From positions 310,001 to 374,000 of the forward strand of contig JAVJVY010000019.1 in the NCBI GenBank assembly GCA_040220895.1: a stretch of DNA of 64,000 nt, in the 5' to 3' direction. Shown here in pieces: positions 17,388-26,938 of the stretch. The notes under the pieces were generated by a model. The model did no database searches. It had not been told where the DNA came from and was given only the letters and a program-made list of their open reading frames with translations. The stretch's first letter is position 1. Every line of letters begins with the position of its first letter. Both the position numbers and the translations under genes were made by a program. This DNA is from UBA11591 sp040220895. GTDB lineage: Bacteria; Bacteroidota; Bacteroidia; Flavobacteriales_E; Vicingaceae.

Positions 17388-17771
17388 TCAGGCTCCCAGA
17401 GCTCCTAAAAGAGAATGGATTTGGCTCTCCCACAATAATTTCGCTTCTTCAATTTCATTTTCTTCTGCGAAATCTGTTATTATTAGAGAAACGTCTTCTG
17501 TCAGATCGTCAATGTCCAGACGGAATTCGAAAAAGCTCTCGTCTTCTTCTGAGCCCACCCATTTAAATCGTATGTGCTGATTGACTTTTTTTGAAATCAA
17601 TTCAGCTTCTTCGGAGCTTCCTTCCCAAAAGAAGGTATAGAGCTGTCCGCGGAAATTCACATCATCAGCAAACCATTCGGAAAGACCACTCGGTGTAGCC
17701 AGGAAATTGTAAAGCAATTTGGGCGAGGCTTTTACCACAAATTCCAGTTGATACTGCTGCTTTTCGGGCAT
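17388..17771 (-). CDS. START-like (SRPBCC/AHSA1-type) domain protein
   Basis: A 127-residue single-domain protein of the helix-grip fold. FVVKASPKLLYNFLATPSG and LSEWFADDVNF are the first strand and helices, with FFWEGSSEEAELISK and IRFKWVGSEEDESFFEF as the central strands, and a long C-terminal helix. This matches the small START-like proteins conserved in Bacteroidota, for which no ligand is established. It lies 37 bp before the LptF/G-like gene on the same strand and may be the first gene of that transcript. Confidence 0.85.
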   Translation of the reverse strand: MPEKQQYQLEFVVKASPKLLYNFLATPSGLSEWFADDVNFRGQLYTFFWEGSSEEAELISKKVNQHIRFKWVGSEEDESFFEFRLDIDDLTEDVSLIITDFAEENEIEEAKLLWESQIHSLLGALGA

Positions 17772-17871
17772 TTACAAAAGAGATTAACGTTGCCGTGCAA
17801 TATAAGAAAAATATTCCATCTCAATGGACGAAAAAATTCCTCATAATTAACTGATAAACAAGATATTAAAC

Positions 17872-19647
17872 CTATTTATCACCGACCTCGTCAGTATATA
17901 TTTCTTCAACGAGGTCAGCATACTTTTGAAGGATGTGTTTTCTTCTCAATTTAAGGGTGGGTGTCATTTCACCGCCTTCTACTGACCAGACGTCTTTGGT
18001 GAGCCGGAATTTCTTGATCTTTTCATATTTGGCATAGAACTCATTGTAGTGATCAACCTCTTGCTGAACTCGATCGATGACCCGATCATCACGAAGCATT
18101 TCGTCTTTACTTGTAAAGGCATATTTTTTTCGTTTACACCACTCTTCAGCAAACTCAAAGTTTAACTGAATCAAGGCAGCGGGGTGTTTTCGGTTTTCAC
18201 CAATCACCATTATTTGATCAATAAAAAGCGATTCTTTGAATTTATTTTCCATGACCTGGGGAGCGATGTATTTTCCCCCCGAAGTTTTGAAAATTTCTTT
18301 CTTACGATCCGTTATTTTTAAGAAATTCCCTTCCTGAAACTCACCAATATCGCCGGTATGTAGCCAACCATCTTCTGAGAGGACTTCGCGTGTAGCACCC
18401 TCTTTTTTATAATAACCCAGCATAACATTGGGCCCGCGCACAATTATTTCACCGTCTTCAGCAATCTTCACCTCGACATTTGGTAGTGGTCTGCCGACCG
18501 TACCAATTCGGACTCCGTCGTCTTTTTCGCAATTAACAGCTATGACCGGCGACGTTTCTGTCAATCCATACCCTTCCATGATGGGTATCTGGGCCGCCAA
18601 AAAAACACGTGCGAGCCTGGGTTGAAGTGCAGCACTTCCCGATGCAACCGCTTGGGCATTTCCCCCGAGTGCTTCGCGCCACTTGCTAAAAATGAGCTTA
18701 TTAGCCAAGGAAAGCTGCATTTTATAAAATGGCCCTTTTCCATGTATTTCATAGTTGTGACCGAGTTTCAATGCCCAGAAAAAGAGCGTTTTTTTTATCC
18801 CTGTCAATTCGCTGCCCTTGGCAACGATTTTGTCGTAAATCTTTTCAAGTAATCGGGGTACTGCTGTGAATACCTGGGGTTTTACCTCTTTTAGGTTATC
18901 GCCAATGGTTTCCATTGATTCGGCATAATAAATGGATACGCCATTATAGATATACAAGTAACAAACCATGCGCTCATAAACGTGGCAAAGGGGCAAGAAA
19001 CTTAGTGATTTTCCATTGTGGTCACAAGGCAATCGCTCTTTCGATGCAAGAACATTGCTCACAAGATTTCGGTGAGAGAGCATCACGCCTTTAGGTTTTC
19101 CGGTGGTACCTGAAGTGTATATAAGTGTTGCCAAGTCGATGGCTTGGATAGAATTTCGAACGGCGTTGATGCCATCAAGGTCTTTTTCAGCGGAAAGTAA
19201 TTCCTTCCAATTCGCGGTATCTTTGACCTGATCAAAAGAGAAGAGGTGTGTTAATGAAGGCACCAAAGGCAGGACGTTCTTCATTTTGCTGACAAGATCT
19301 TCACTGGATGCAAACACAAGCTTAGCCTCACTGTCATTCAGTATATAGGCGTAATCCTCTTCGGTAATCGTTGGGTAAAGAGGTACTGTTACCAGACCTA
19401 TCTGAAGCATGGCAAGGTCGGCGATGTGCCATTCCGGCCTGTTATTTCCAACGATGGCTACCATATCACCCTTTTTCAGTCCGAGTTTCATGAGACCCGT
19501 GCTCAGTTGATTGGCTAGTTCAATAAAGTCAACAGTCGAATATTTTTTCCATTCGCCGTCAACTTTCGAGGCCAGGGAGTCAGATTTCGGATAGGTATCA
19601 ACTTGGTGCTGATGCAGATCAAAGATCCGCCAATCTTCTGCTTTCAT
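17872..19647 (-). CDS. Long-chain fatty-acid--CoA ligase (AMP-binding, FadD15-like)
   Basis: A 591-residue adenylate-forming enzyme that activates fatty acids to acyl-CoA. Motifs are TLIYTSGTTGKPKGVMLSHR (P-loop), GYGLTETSPVIAV, DGWLHTGDIGEF and the DRKKEIFKTSGGKY hinge with its catalytic-lysine region, in family order. The open frame starts at TTG 19692, but ATG 19647 gives the usual N-terminus (RIFDLHQHQ, with the DLHQHQVDTYPKSDSLASKV block), so I place the start there. It lies downstream of the amidohydrolase on the same strand with a gap of 54 bp from this start. Confidence 0.93.
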   Translation of the reverse strand: MKAEDWRIFDLHQHQVDTYPKSDSLASKVDGEWKKYSTVDFIELANQLSTGLMKLGLKKGDMVAIVGNNRPEWHIADLAMLQIGLVTVPLYPTITEEDYAYILNDSEAKLVFASSEDLVSKMKNVLPLVPSLTHLFSFDQVKDTANWKELLSAEKDLDGINAVRNSIQAIDLATLIYTSGTTGKPKGVMLSHRNLVSNVLASKERLPCDHNGKSLSFLPLCHVYERMVCYLYIYNGVSIYYAESMETIGDNLKEVKPQVFTAVPRLLEKIYDKIVAKGSELTGIKKTLFFWALKLGHNYEIHGKGPFYKMQLSLANKLIFSKWREALGGNAQAVASGSAALQPRLARVFLAAQIPIMEGYGLTETSPVIAVNCEKDDGVRIGTVGRPLPNVEVKIAEDGEIIVRGPNVMLGYYKKEGATREVLSEDGWLHTGDIGEFQEGNFLKITDRKKEIFKTSGGKYIAPQVMENKFKESLFIDQIMVIGENRKHPAALIQLNFEFAEEWCKRKKYAFTSKDEMLRDDRVIDRVQQEVDHYNEFYAKYEKIKKFRLTKDVWSVEGGEMTPTLKLRRKHILQKYADLVEEIYTDEVGDK

Positions 19648-19701
19648 AGGGACACTTACTTGATTAATGTAAATATAAGTCTTTGGATTCAATAGCTGGT
19701 C

Positions 19702-21339
19702 TTACTTTTCTAACTCAAATACTTTTACTCCATTCACAAAGGTTAACTCAAGCTGATAGCTTTCCAGGTTTGATGAGTTCAGGTCCTTAAGGTCACGATT
19801 GAATACCACAAAATCCGCTTTTTTACCCTTTTCCAGACTTCCTTTCCCGTTTTCTTCGCCGTTCGCAAGTGCGGCCCAAATGGTCATTGCCCGAATCGCA
19901 TTTTCATAATCAATGGCCTGTTCTTTCCTGTACCCTCCAACGGGCTCTCCTTTCAGATCGGTTCTTTCTTTTGCGGCCAATAGGGTGTATAAGGGATTGA
20001 TTGATTCTACCGGAAAATCGGTTCCGAAGGCAATCATTCCATTTTGTTCCATCAAATCCTTGTAAGCATAAGCGTGCGAAATCCGATCTTGCCCAAGGCG
20101 CTCTGTGGCCCAATCCATATCAGATGTACAATGCGTAGGTTGGACGGATGGAATAATGTTAAACTGCCCAAAAAGTGAAATATCAGATGGGTTGACCACC
20201 TGGGCGTGTTCAATTCTCCAGCGCCTGTCATTTGACCCCCGGAGCACCTCTCCGTAAATTTTTATAACAGATCTGTTAGCCGAATCTCCTATGGCGTGGG
20301 TATTCATTTGAAAATCACTGTTGATTAATATTTTAGCATAGTGACTTAGTGTATCCTGCGGTGTTAGAATCAAACCGTAGTTAAGGTTATCATCTGTATA
20401 AGGTTTTAACAAGGCAGCACCCCTTGAACCCAATGCTCCGTCGGCATAGAACTTGAAACTTTTAACGCTCAAATCCCTAGTTACGATGGGTCCGTTTTTC
20501 AGGTAAAAATCAAAATTTTCTGCTGTGGGATTGAGCATCAGGTATAATTTAATCTGAAGATTTCCGTTCGATTGCATTTGGGTCAATAAATCCACCTGAA
20601 TTTTATCCAGACCGGCATCGCATGCGGAAGTCAAACCAGCGGCAAAGCAGTAAGACTGAGCCTTTGCAAGCAGTCTTTTCATGGTTTTTTCGGGCGTAGG
20701 GGGAATGAGTTCTTCCACCAGATCAACGGCACGATCAATCAATACTCCTGTGCAGTTACCCGATACCGAAATGACCTTACCACCTTCCACTACTGTTGTT
20801 GCATTGATGCCAGCCAGGTCCAGTACTTTTTGATTGACCAAGGCCGCGTGTCCATCAATCCGTTTCAGGACTATATAATGTTCGGGAAATGCCTCGTCCA
20901 GGCAATCCTTCGTTGGAAATTCCTTGTTAGACCAGGTGGTATTGTCCCATCCTCGGCCAATTAACCAGTCGCTTTTTGTGGTACCCCCAAAGGCTTTTAA
21001 TCGTTCACAGATTTCGCCAGCATTTTTAGCACCTAACAGATCTATACGCCCCAGTTGCTCGGCATAACCCCAAAAATGCGAATGGGCATCGATGAATCCA
21101 GGGTAAACATGGTGCTTCTCAAGGTCAAGAATATTCTCCGAAGAATATTTATTCAAAATGAGGTGTTCGGGTCCAATTTCAAGGATGCTGTCACCTCTAA
21201 CGGCCATGGCTTCAGCCGTGCTAAAGGTCTCATCGGCCGTTATGATAACGGCATTGTGAACGATAAGATCTACTTCTTTTTTTTCCATACAGGATAGGCA
21301 GAAGGTGGCTATCAAGCTAAATAAAAATATAATTTTCAT
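19702..21339 (-). CDS. Amidohydrolase 3 family lipoprotein (YtcJ-like)
   Basis: A 545-residue metal-dependent hydrolase. The N-terminus is a lipoprotein signal with lipobox LSC (cysteine at residue 17), so the mature protein is probably anchored in the outer or inner membrane. The TIM-barrel motifs are DAHSHFWG (HxH metal site), GALGSRGAALLKPY, HAIGDSANRSVI, RIEHAQVV and FGTDFPVESINPLY, matching the YtcJ/imidazolonepropionase-like amidohydrolases. Substrate is unknown; family members act on N-acyl or cyclic amides. Its ATG overlaps the upstream membrane-protein stop by 4 bp (ATGA). Confidence 0.9.
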   Translation of the reverse strand: MKIIFLFSLIATFCLSCMEKKEVDLIVHNAVIITADETFSTAEAMAVRGDSILEIGPEHLILNKYSSENILDLEKHHVYPGFIDAHSHFWGYAEQLGRIDLLGAKNAGEICERLKAFGGTTKSDWLIGRGWDNTTWSNKEFPTKDCLDEAFPEHYIVLKRIDGHAALVNQKVLDLAGINATTVVEGGKVISVSGNCTGVLIDRAVDLVEELIPPTPEKTMKRLLAKAQSYCFAAGLTSACDAGLDKIQVDLLTQMQSNGNLQIKLYLMLNPTAENFDFYLKNGPIVTRDLSVKSFKFYADGALGSRGAALLKPYTDDNLNYGLILTPQDTLSHYAKILINSDFQMNTHAIGDSANRSVIKIYGEVLRGSNDRRWRIEHAQVVNPSDISLFGQFNIIPSVQPTHCTSDMDWATERLGQDRISHAYAYKDLMEQNGMIAFGTDFPVESINPLYTLLAAKERTDLKGEPVGGYRKEQAIDYENAIRAMTIWAALANGEENGKGSLEKGKKADFVVFNRDLKDLNSSNLESYQLELTFVNGVKVFELEK

Positions 21340-22625
21340 AAGGTCTTGATTTTAAATTTTAACATATTCAGGTCCAGGTAGTTAAAAATAATTGGTGCTA
21401 AGATCATGAATATAGGCATCCGGTAACGGACGATGGCCCCTAAAACGGGGGTGGTTATGCCAATCAAACATACAAGGATGAATGAGGCGTTTATAAATGC
21501 AATACTCACAGGGTTCAGATCAGCTCGGTTTCTATTTGGGGCGATAATGGCCGCCACTGCCATTGCAGACAAAGCCAATATTTCAATCATGGCTAAGAAC
21601 GAAAGTCTGTTTAATTCATCTAATAATGTTGGCCTTAATAAAGCATTATAAAAGGCATAAGGCGTGGCCCTAATAATAGAAATCCAATTGCCTTCAATAC
21701 TGGGTATATAAACCAGACTGCCCGCATTCATCCATTCTGCCAGGCACTTGAATTCTTCCTGTTTTTGTGCGATGATAGATTGCAGAGATATCCCAAGAAT
21801 TGTTGAAAGTTGAAGAGCCAAAGCTAACAGGAGTAAATTCACTACAAGGTATCTCCAAAAAACTTTGCCGTCATTTTTTCCCCTGTTCCATCCAAATGAA
21901 ATTAGTGCGGGCAGCATAACAATCGCCAGATACAATTTGGCGTTGATCAATAATGCAAAGAAAAATAAAGCACATAAAACTTTTATAAACGTGGTCTTCT
22001 TAGATGATAAGCTATACAAAAAGCCGCCAATAGCTAGGGTGCTGAGACACTCTTTGAGTATGGCACTGGTCCAGAATAACACCGAAGGGAGCAGGAAAAT
22101 GAGCAATGCCAAAAGTAAGTGATGGTCGGCGCGCATAGGCGCAAAGAACTTAAAGAGAAATACCAGGCCAATGAATGAAATAAAAGAACCAAAGACCATG
22201 TGGGTGAAGAACTGCCCTTGGCTCAAGTGGCTCAGTAAGGCGTTTATTTTAATAATAAGTCGGTTATCATTAAATCCGGCGATGCTTGGAGAGCGATCCC
22301 AGTATTTGGTAGTGGAAAGTAATTCTTTGGCTCCCGGGCTTATGTTTGAACAGCCCAGAATAATTTTTGCATAATCAAGGGGATATGAAGCAGCAATACC
22401 AGAAACCACAATCCCATCATCATAGTACTTGTAAATATCGGACTCATTGCGGTCGGTATAATGAAAGGTATAGATCCAGAAGAATATACCTGCTGCCAAT
22501 AATTTAATTCCAAAAAGGAGCTGAAATACCCGGACATCAAGGTATTCGCTCCTGAAGAACTGACAGCGACCTATGATAAAAAACAGGCCAATGATGTAAA
22601 GTATGCATAAGGTCCAGCCGAGCAA
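21336..22625 (-). CDS. Polytopic membrane protein of unknown function
   Basis: I do not recognise this 429-residue protein. It has about ten hydrophobic segments separated by short loops (for example IIGLFFIIGRC, LLFGIKLLAAGIFFWIYTF, FLLPSVLFWTSAILKECLS, PALISFGW), and a soluble loop near residues 60-105 with several charged residues. The fold resembles the multi-spanning sugar- or polyprenol-using enzymes (O-antigen polymerase or GT-C like), and a conserved-looking TSAILKE loop follows a helix, as in EpsG-type proteins, but that is only suggestive. The start is TTG at 22625, with an in-frame stop two codons upstream. It is the first gene of a minus-strand unit with the amidohydrolase. Confidence 0.7.
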   Translation of the reverse strand: MLGWTLCILYIIGLFFIIGRCQFFRSEYLDVRVFQLLFGIKLLAAGIFFWIYTFHYTDRNESDIYKYYDDGIVVSGIAASYPLDYAKIILGCSNISPGAKELLSTTKYWDRSPSIAGFNDNRLIIKINALLSHLSQGQFFTHMVFGSFISFIGLVFLFKFFAPMRADHHLLLALLIFLLPSVLFWTSAILKECLSTLAIGGFLYSLSSKKTTFIKVLCALFFFALLINAKLYLAIVMLPALISFGWNRGKNDGKVFWRYLVVNLLLLALALQLSTILGISLQSIIAQKQEEFKCLAEWMNAGSLVYIPSIEGNWISIIRATPYAFYNALLRPTLLDELNRLSFLAMIEILALSAMAVAAIIAPNRNRADLNPVSIAFINASFILVCLIGITTPVLGAIVRYRMPIFMILAPIIFNYLDLNMLKFKIKTL

Positions 22626-22706
22626 GATTCAAGGAGTCTAATAGAAAATGTCAATAATTGAGTTAAAAATAGTCAATGTAACCTTATGCAGTCGGCCAAC
22701 AAAGGT

Positions 22707-22714
22707 TAATTTTG
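22707..22714 (+). promoter_or_regulatory. -7 element TAATTTTG before purL
   Basis: TAATTTTG matches TAnnTTTG, 28 bp before the purL ATG. I see no purine-riboswitch-like fold in the 117-bp spacer 22626-22742. Confidence 0.5.
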
Positions 22715-22742
22715 GACTTCCTAATTTATAACCTTTAAAAGT

Positions 22743-24980
22743 ATGAACAACGAACTCACTCAAGAAGAAATCACCTTTGAAACCGCCAGTAAATTAGGGT
22801 TGAATCAAGAGGAGTTTGACAAAATCATCGAAGTGCTTGGAAGAAAGCCAAATTTCACCGAGCTCAGCGTTTATTCTGTTATGTGGTCGGAGCATTGTTC
22901 ATACAAGAATTCCATCCTCTGGCTGAAGAAGCTACCTAAGAAAGGCCCTCATATGCTGGTAGAGGCGGGTGAAGAAAATGCGGGGCTGGTTGACATCGGA
23001 GACGGACTGGCCTGTGCCTTTAAAATTGAATCTCACAATCATCCATCTGCCCTTGAACCATATCAGGGGGCCGCAACTGGAGTTGGAGGAATCAATCGCG
23101 ATATTTTTACTATGGGAGCAAGGCCAATAGCTCAGTTGAATTCATTGCGATTTGGAGATATAGACGATAAACGCACCAAGTGGTTATTAAAGGGCGTGGT
23201 TAAAGGGATTGGTGATTATGGAAATTCCTTTGGTATTCCAGTTGTAGGAGGAGAAGTGTTTTTTGACCCCTGTTATCAAACCAATCCACTGGTAAATGCC
23301 ATGTCGGTTGGTATCGTCAAAAAAGACGAAACCTTGTCTGCAACCTCATACGGGGTGGGAAATCCGGTTTACATCGTAGGTTCCAAAACGGGAAAAGACG
23401 GTATACACGGCGCAACATTCGCATCTGGCGACATCACCGATGACAGTGCTAGTGACCTACCGGCCGTTCAGGTAGGCGACCCCTTCCAGGAAAAATTGCT
23501 ACTCGAGGCAACACTTGAGCTTGCACAAACGGATTGCGTGATCGGTATGCAGGACATGGGGGCTGCCGGAATCACCTGCTCGACTTCAGAAATGTCGGGT
23601 GATGGAGGTTATGGAATGCGCATAGACCTGGATAAGGTCCCTTTAAGGCAGCAAGACATGAAACCTTTTGAAATTCTCTTGTCGGAATCCCAGGAACGAA
23701 TGTTGGTTGTTGTTAAAAAAGGCAGGGAAAAAACCGTTGAAGACATATTTGAAAAATGGGACCTGGATGCCGAGGAAATTGGCGAGGTCACCGAAGGGGG
23801 TAGGTTGCATTATTACATGAATGGCGAACTGGTGGGAGACGTTCCGGCCGAATCGCTGATTTTAGGGGGAGGTGCACCAGTCTACGAAAGATCTTACCGC
23901 GAACCGGCGTACTTCTCTGAAAATAAAAAATTCAGGATTGAAGAAATCCAGGAAGAAAAGGACCTCGGAAAAGTAGCTGAGTTTTTATGTGCCCACCCCA
24001 ACATTGCCTCCAAACGATGGGTAATGAGGCAGTACGATTCCATGGTTGGCACTTCTAACATGTCCACGAATTTTCCTACAGATGCAGGCATCATTAATCT
24101 GAAAGGACTCGACAAAGCGCTCGCAGCCACAGTCGATTGCAATGCCCGATATGTGCATGCCGACCCTGAAGAAGGAACGGCAATTGCAGTGTCAGAAGCG
24201 GCTAGAAACATTGTCTGCAGTGGAGGAAAGCCAAGTGCCGTCACTAATTGCCTGAATTTTGGTAATCCTTATAATGAAGAGGTTTATTGGCAGTTCGTGG
24301 GTGCTATCAAAGGGATGAAAAAGTCCTGTGAAAAGTTTAGTACCCCCGTGACAGGCGGAAACGTGAGTTTTTATAATCAGACCGTATCGGGAAGTCGTGA
24401 GGAAGCGGTTTTCCCAACACCAACCATCGGCATGGTTGGCATTGTAGAAAGCAAAAAGGACATCACCTCATTGGCATTTCAAAACGCCGGTGACCTCATT
24501 TACCTGGTGGGAACCTCTCGTAATGATATCGCCTGTTCTGAATACCTCTATTCTTACCATAAGGTAAAGCGTTCGCCTGCGCCTTACTTTGACCTTGAAG
24601 AGGAGTTTCATATGCAATCCGTTTTGCAACATAGCATTGAAAAAACCATGGTAAAATCGGCCCACGACTGTTCAGATGGTGGTTTGTTCATAACACTCAT
24701 AGAGTCTGCCATGCCGGGCAATTTTGGTTTTGAGATTTCCACTAATAGTTCTATTAGAACAGATGCTTTTTTATTCGGAGAAGCTCAAAGCAGGGTCGTG
24801 GTCAGCGTTTCGGCCGAAAAGAAAGATTCATTTGAAGATATTCTCCAATCAAAAAAGCAGGCTTTCGAGTTTCTGGGTAAGGTAACTTCTGGAGAATATC
24901 TTGTGGACGGTAATCAAGTAAGTACTAAGGATAAATTAAAAGATTTTCACTTGCACAGCTTGGAGCGCCGCATTTCCTGA
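22743..24980 (+). CDS. purL: Phosphoribosylformylglycinamidine synthase subunit PurL
   Basis: PurL (small form, 745 aa) makes FGAM from FGAR, ATP and ammonia delivered by PurQ in purine synthesis. Conserved blocks are YSVMWSEHCSYKNS (active-site histidine), FKIESHNHPSALEPYQGAAT, GGINRDIFTMGARPIA, QDMGAAGITCSTSEMS, PVTGGNVSFYNQT and HDCSDGGLF. The length matches the PurL of the PurLQS complex rather than the 1,300-residue single-chain enzyme; purQ and purS are not in the window. It is a single gene, ending exactly where the convergent glycosylasparaginase stop codon begins. Confidence 0.96.
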   Translation: MNNELTQEEITFETASKLGLNQEEFDKIIEVLGRKPNFTELSVYSVMWSEHCSYKNSILWLKKLPKKGPHMLVEAGEENAGLVDIGDGLACAFKIESHNHPSALEPYQGAATGVGGINRDIFTMGARPIAQLNSLRFGDIDDKRTKWLLKGVVKGIGDYGNSFGIPVVGGEVFFDPCYQTNPLVNAMSVGIVKKDETLSATSYGVGNPVYIVGSKTGKDGIHGATFASGDITDDSASDLPAVQVGDPFQEKLLLEATLELAQTDCVIGMQDMGAAGITCSTSEMSGDGGYGMRIDLDKVPLRQQDMKPFEILLSESQERMLVVVKKGREKTVEDIFEKWDLDAEEIGEVTEGGRLHYYMNGELVGDVPAESLILGGGAPVYERSYREPAYFSENKKFRIEEIQEEKDLGKVAEFLCAHPNIASKRWVMRQYDSMVGTSNMSTNFPTDAGIINLKGLDKALAATVDCNARYVHADPEEGTAIAVSEAARNIVCSGGKPSAVTNCLNFGNPYNEEVYWQFVGAIKGMKKSCEKFSTPVTGGNVSFYNQTVSGSREEAVFPTPTIGMVGIVESKKDITSLAFQNAGDLIYLVGTSRNDIACSEYLYSYHKVKRSPAPYFDLEEEFHMQSVLQHSIEKTMVKSAHDCSDGGLFITLIESAMPGNFGFEISTNSSIRTDAFLFGEAQSRVVVSVSAEKKDSFEDILQSKKQAFEFLGKVTSGEYLVDGNQVSTKDKLKDFHLHSLERRIS

Positions 24981-25958
24981 TTAAAGTAGGTGATCTGAAT
25001 CAATGAGTTTCTGTTCTGTGCTTGTATTAAGTGCGTACTGAAATCCCTTCTGAAGTGAATAGGCGCCAGTTTCTCCTTGAATGTTACATGCAATAAAGCC
25101 CACTTGAAAATCGCGGTGATCTGGTTGTTTCTCAACGATTCGTTCTACGGCTTCTTTGCAGGCATCCAAAGGCGACCTTCCTTGTCGCATCAATTCAACG
25201 ATCAAGTGGCTTCCCGCAATTTTTATAACAGATTCTCCCTTTCCGGTGGCGGCGGCACCTCCTACTTTTCCATCCACGAACAATCCGGCACCAATGATTG
25301 GCGAATCACCAACCCGTCCGTGTAGTTTCCACGCCAACCCACTGGTGGTGCATGCACCGGCTATTTGACCATCTTCATCCAGTGCGAGCATGGCGATGGT
25401 GTCGTGATCGTCAATAACGCTCTTTTTTAAATTCGATTTCTTCCATTCTACCCATCGATCCTTTGCCTTGTCGGTCAATAGATTCTCTTTCTTAAATCCC
25501 TGATTAAGTGCAAATTGAAGCGCTCCTTCACCCGAGAGCATGACGTGGTCGGTTTTTTCCATGACTTTTCGCGCAACAGAGATGGGGTTTTTAATGTGCT
25601 GAAGGAAGGACACTGAACCGCAGTTCCCATTCCAATCCATGATGCATGCGTCAAGAGTCACATAACCATCCCTATCGGGAAGCCCCCCGTAACCAACACT
25701 GCTCACATTTGGATCGGACTCCGATACCCTGACCCCGGCTTCAGCGGCATCCAATGCATTGCTGCCATTTTCAATTAAAGCCATTGCCGCTTGGTTCGCA
25801 GCCATGCCGTGGCTCCAAGTAGATAGGACCAAAGGACCTCTGAAATTTTCGCTAAGATTAGATTCCTCCAGTTGAAGATATTCTGGACGAAAAAATGGCA
25901 GCAAACTCAAGGCTGCGCTTTTCTTTAAAAATAGTTTTCTACTATGCTTGATTTTCAT
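24981..25958 (-). CDS. N4-(beta-N-acetylglucosaminyl)-L-asparaginase (glycosylasparaginase)
   Basis: A 325-residue Ntn-hydrolase. The motif HDTIAM places the autocatalytic nucleophile at T187, where the chain should cut itself into alpha and beta subunits between D186 and T187; the beta half shows CTTSGLAWKLHGRVGDSPI and GAGLFVDGKVGGAAATGKGE. The enzyme cleaves the GlcNAc-Asn bond of deglycosylated peptides, as in Elizabethkingia meningoseptica. The N-terminal ~30 residues, with a basic run and FLKKSAALSLLPFF, look like a Tat-type or ordinary secretion signal. The stop abuts the purL stop. The upstream hotdog gene overlaps its start by 17 bp. Confidence 0.92.
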   Translation of the reverse strand: MKIKHSRKLFLKKSAALSLLPFFRPEYLQLEESNLSENFRGPLVLSTWSHGMAANQAAMALIENGSNALDAAEAGVRVSESDPNVSSVGYGGLPDRDGYVTLDACIMDWNGNCGSVSFLQHIKNPISVARKVMEKTDHVMLSGEGALQFALNQGFKKENLLTDKAKDRWVEWKKSNLKKSVIDDHDTIAMLALDEDGQIAGACTTSGLAWKLHGRVGDSPIIGAGLFVDGKVGGAAATGKGESVIKIAGSHLIVELMRQGRSPLDACKEAVERIVEKQPDHRDFQVGFIACNIQGETGAYSLQKGFQYALNTSTEQKLIDSDHLL

Positions 25959-26403
25959 ACGCTTCTACTTGAGACATTGGAATATTACTTTTAGCAAATG
26001 TTCCTTTACCCACTGCAACCAGCTTGCCCTTATCATCTCTTAATTCTGATTTGGCATGCATCAACTTACGACCGTTTTTTATGAGTTTCCCCTTGGCGTA
26101 AAGTACACCATTCGAAACCGGTCGAATAAGGTCAATGTGAAAAGATGCTGTCAGAATAAAAAAATCACTGTGCGAAGAACTAACCGCGAAATAAGCAGCG
26201 TCGTCGAGTAACCTGAAATAGATCGATCCATGCACGCTTCCACCAGCATGAAAAAATTTATGTGAAAGTGGCAATGATATCCTTGATTGGTTATGCGTGA
26301 TTTCAATGTGAATCCCGGGATACATTTTTTGTATTGGTGCCCTGAGATACATTCTGGTCAGTTTATCGTGGTGCAGCATAATTCGACCAGAAAAGTAAAA
26401 CAT
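25942..26403 (-). CDS. PaaI-like hotdog thioesterase
   Basis: A 153-residue single hotdog domain: FHAGGSVHGSIYFRLLDDAAYFAV is the signature helix and strand (with the catalytic acidic residue D in DDAAY), followed by LTASFHIDLIRPVSNGVLYA and KLMHAKSELRDDKGKLVAVG. Enzymes of this fold cleave acyl-CoA thioesters. The first ATG (26403) gives a short extra N-terminus; ATG 26379 (MLHHDKLTRMYL) matches relatives better. It overlaps the glycosylasparaginase gene by 17 bp and may be co-transcribed. Confidence 0.85.
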   Translation of the reverse strand: MFYFSGRIMLHHDKLTRMYLRAPIQKMYPGIHIEITHNQSRISLPLSHKFFHAGGSVHGSIYFRLLDDAAYFAVSSSHSDFFILTASFHIDLIRPVSNGVLYAKGKLIKNGRKLMHAKSELRDDKGKLVAVGKGTFAKSNIPMSQVEAYENQA

Positions 26404-26469
26404 TCTTGTTGAAAACAGGCAAATTGCACAAGTCGAGACAACGGAAAATTTATATTATTTTGTAAAGGT

Positions 26470-26853
26470 ATGATTGGCGTTCTTAAAGAAATTGAAACAG
26501 CCACTGCGAAGATTTCCTTGCTCGATGGTGGAGTTATTCGCGTTGGTATTATTGATGGGGCGACTCTTACCGCAGAAAGCCTGGAAGAAAATTACATGAT
26601 CTATTGTGAATTGATGGAAGGCGATTCCGCACCGTTTTTAATTATAGTAAATGAGACGGCGACCATAGAAACTTCGGGTCGTGAAGAATACAATAAAAAA
26701 ACGCGGAAAGAAGTGCGGAAAAAAGATGCCTTGGTTATTAAGAACCCAGCCACCATGCTTCTGATCAATTCTCAGATCAAATTTGTAAAGCCCATTATTC
26801 CAACCAGGGTATTTCTGGATGAAGCCAGTGCCTTGCGGTGGTTGTTGAACTAG
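26470..26853 (+). CDS. STAS/SEC14-like (SpoIIAA-like) domain protein
   Basis: A 127-residue single-domain cytoplasmic protein of Bacteroidota-type STAS/SEC14 (DUF7793-like) family. Short strands (GVIRVGIIDGATLTAES, PFLIIVNETATIETSGREEY) alternate with helices, then VFLDEASALRWLL closes the domain, as in SpoIIAA-like proteins that sense small ligands or partners. No phosphorylatable serine motif is obvious. It is divergent from the hotdog gene and convergent with the OmpA/TSP3 gene. The function is not known. Confidence 0.75.
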   Translation: MIGVLKEIETATAKISLLDGGVIRVGIIDGATLTAESLEENYMIYCELMEGDSAPFLIIVNETATIETSGREEYNKKTRKEVRKKDALVIKNPATMLLINSQIKFVKPIIPTRVFLDEASALRWLLN

Positions 26854-26938
26854 GACTCCGGTAACACTTTCCCAATAATAACATTAACTAAATCATCTTT
26901 TTTGGTGGGTATGTCCCGAGAAAGCGTGGCACTACCGT

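Noticed and set aside
22626..22742. Purine riboswitch upstream of purL
   Set aside because: No conserved purine aptamer or three-way junction could be seen; a plain promoter element explains the region.
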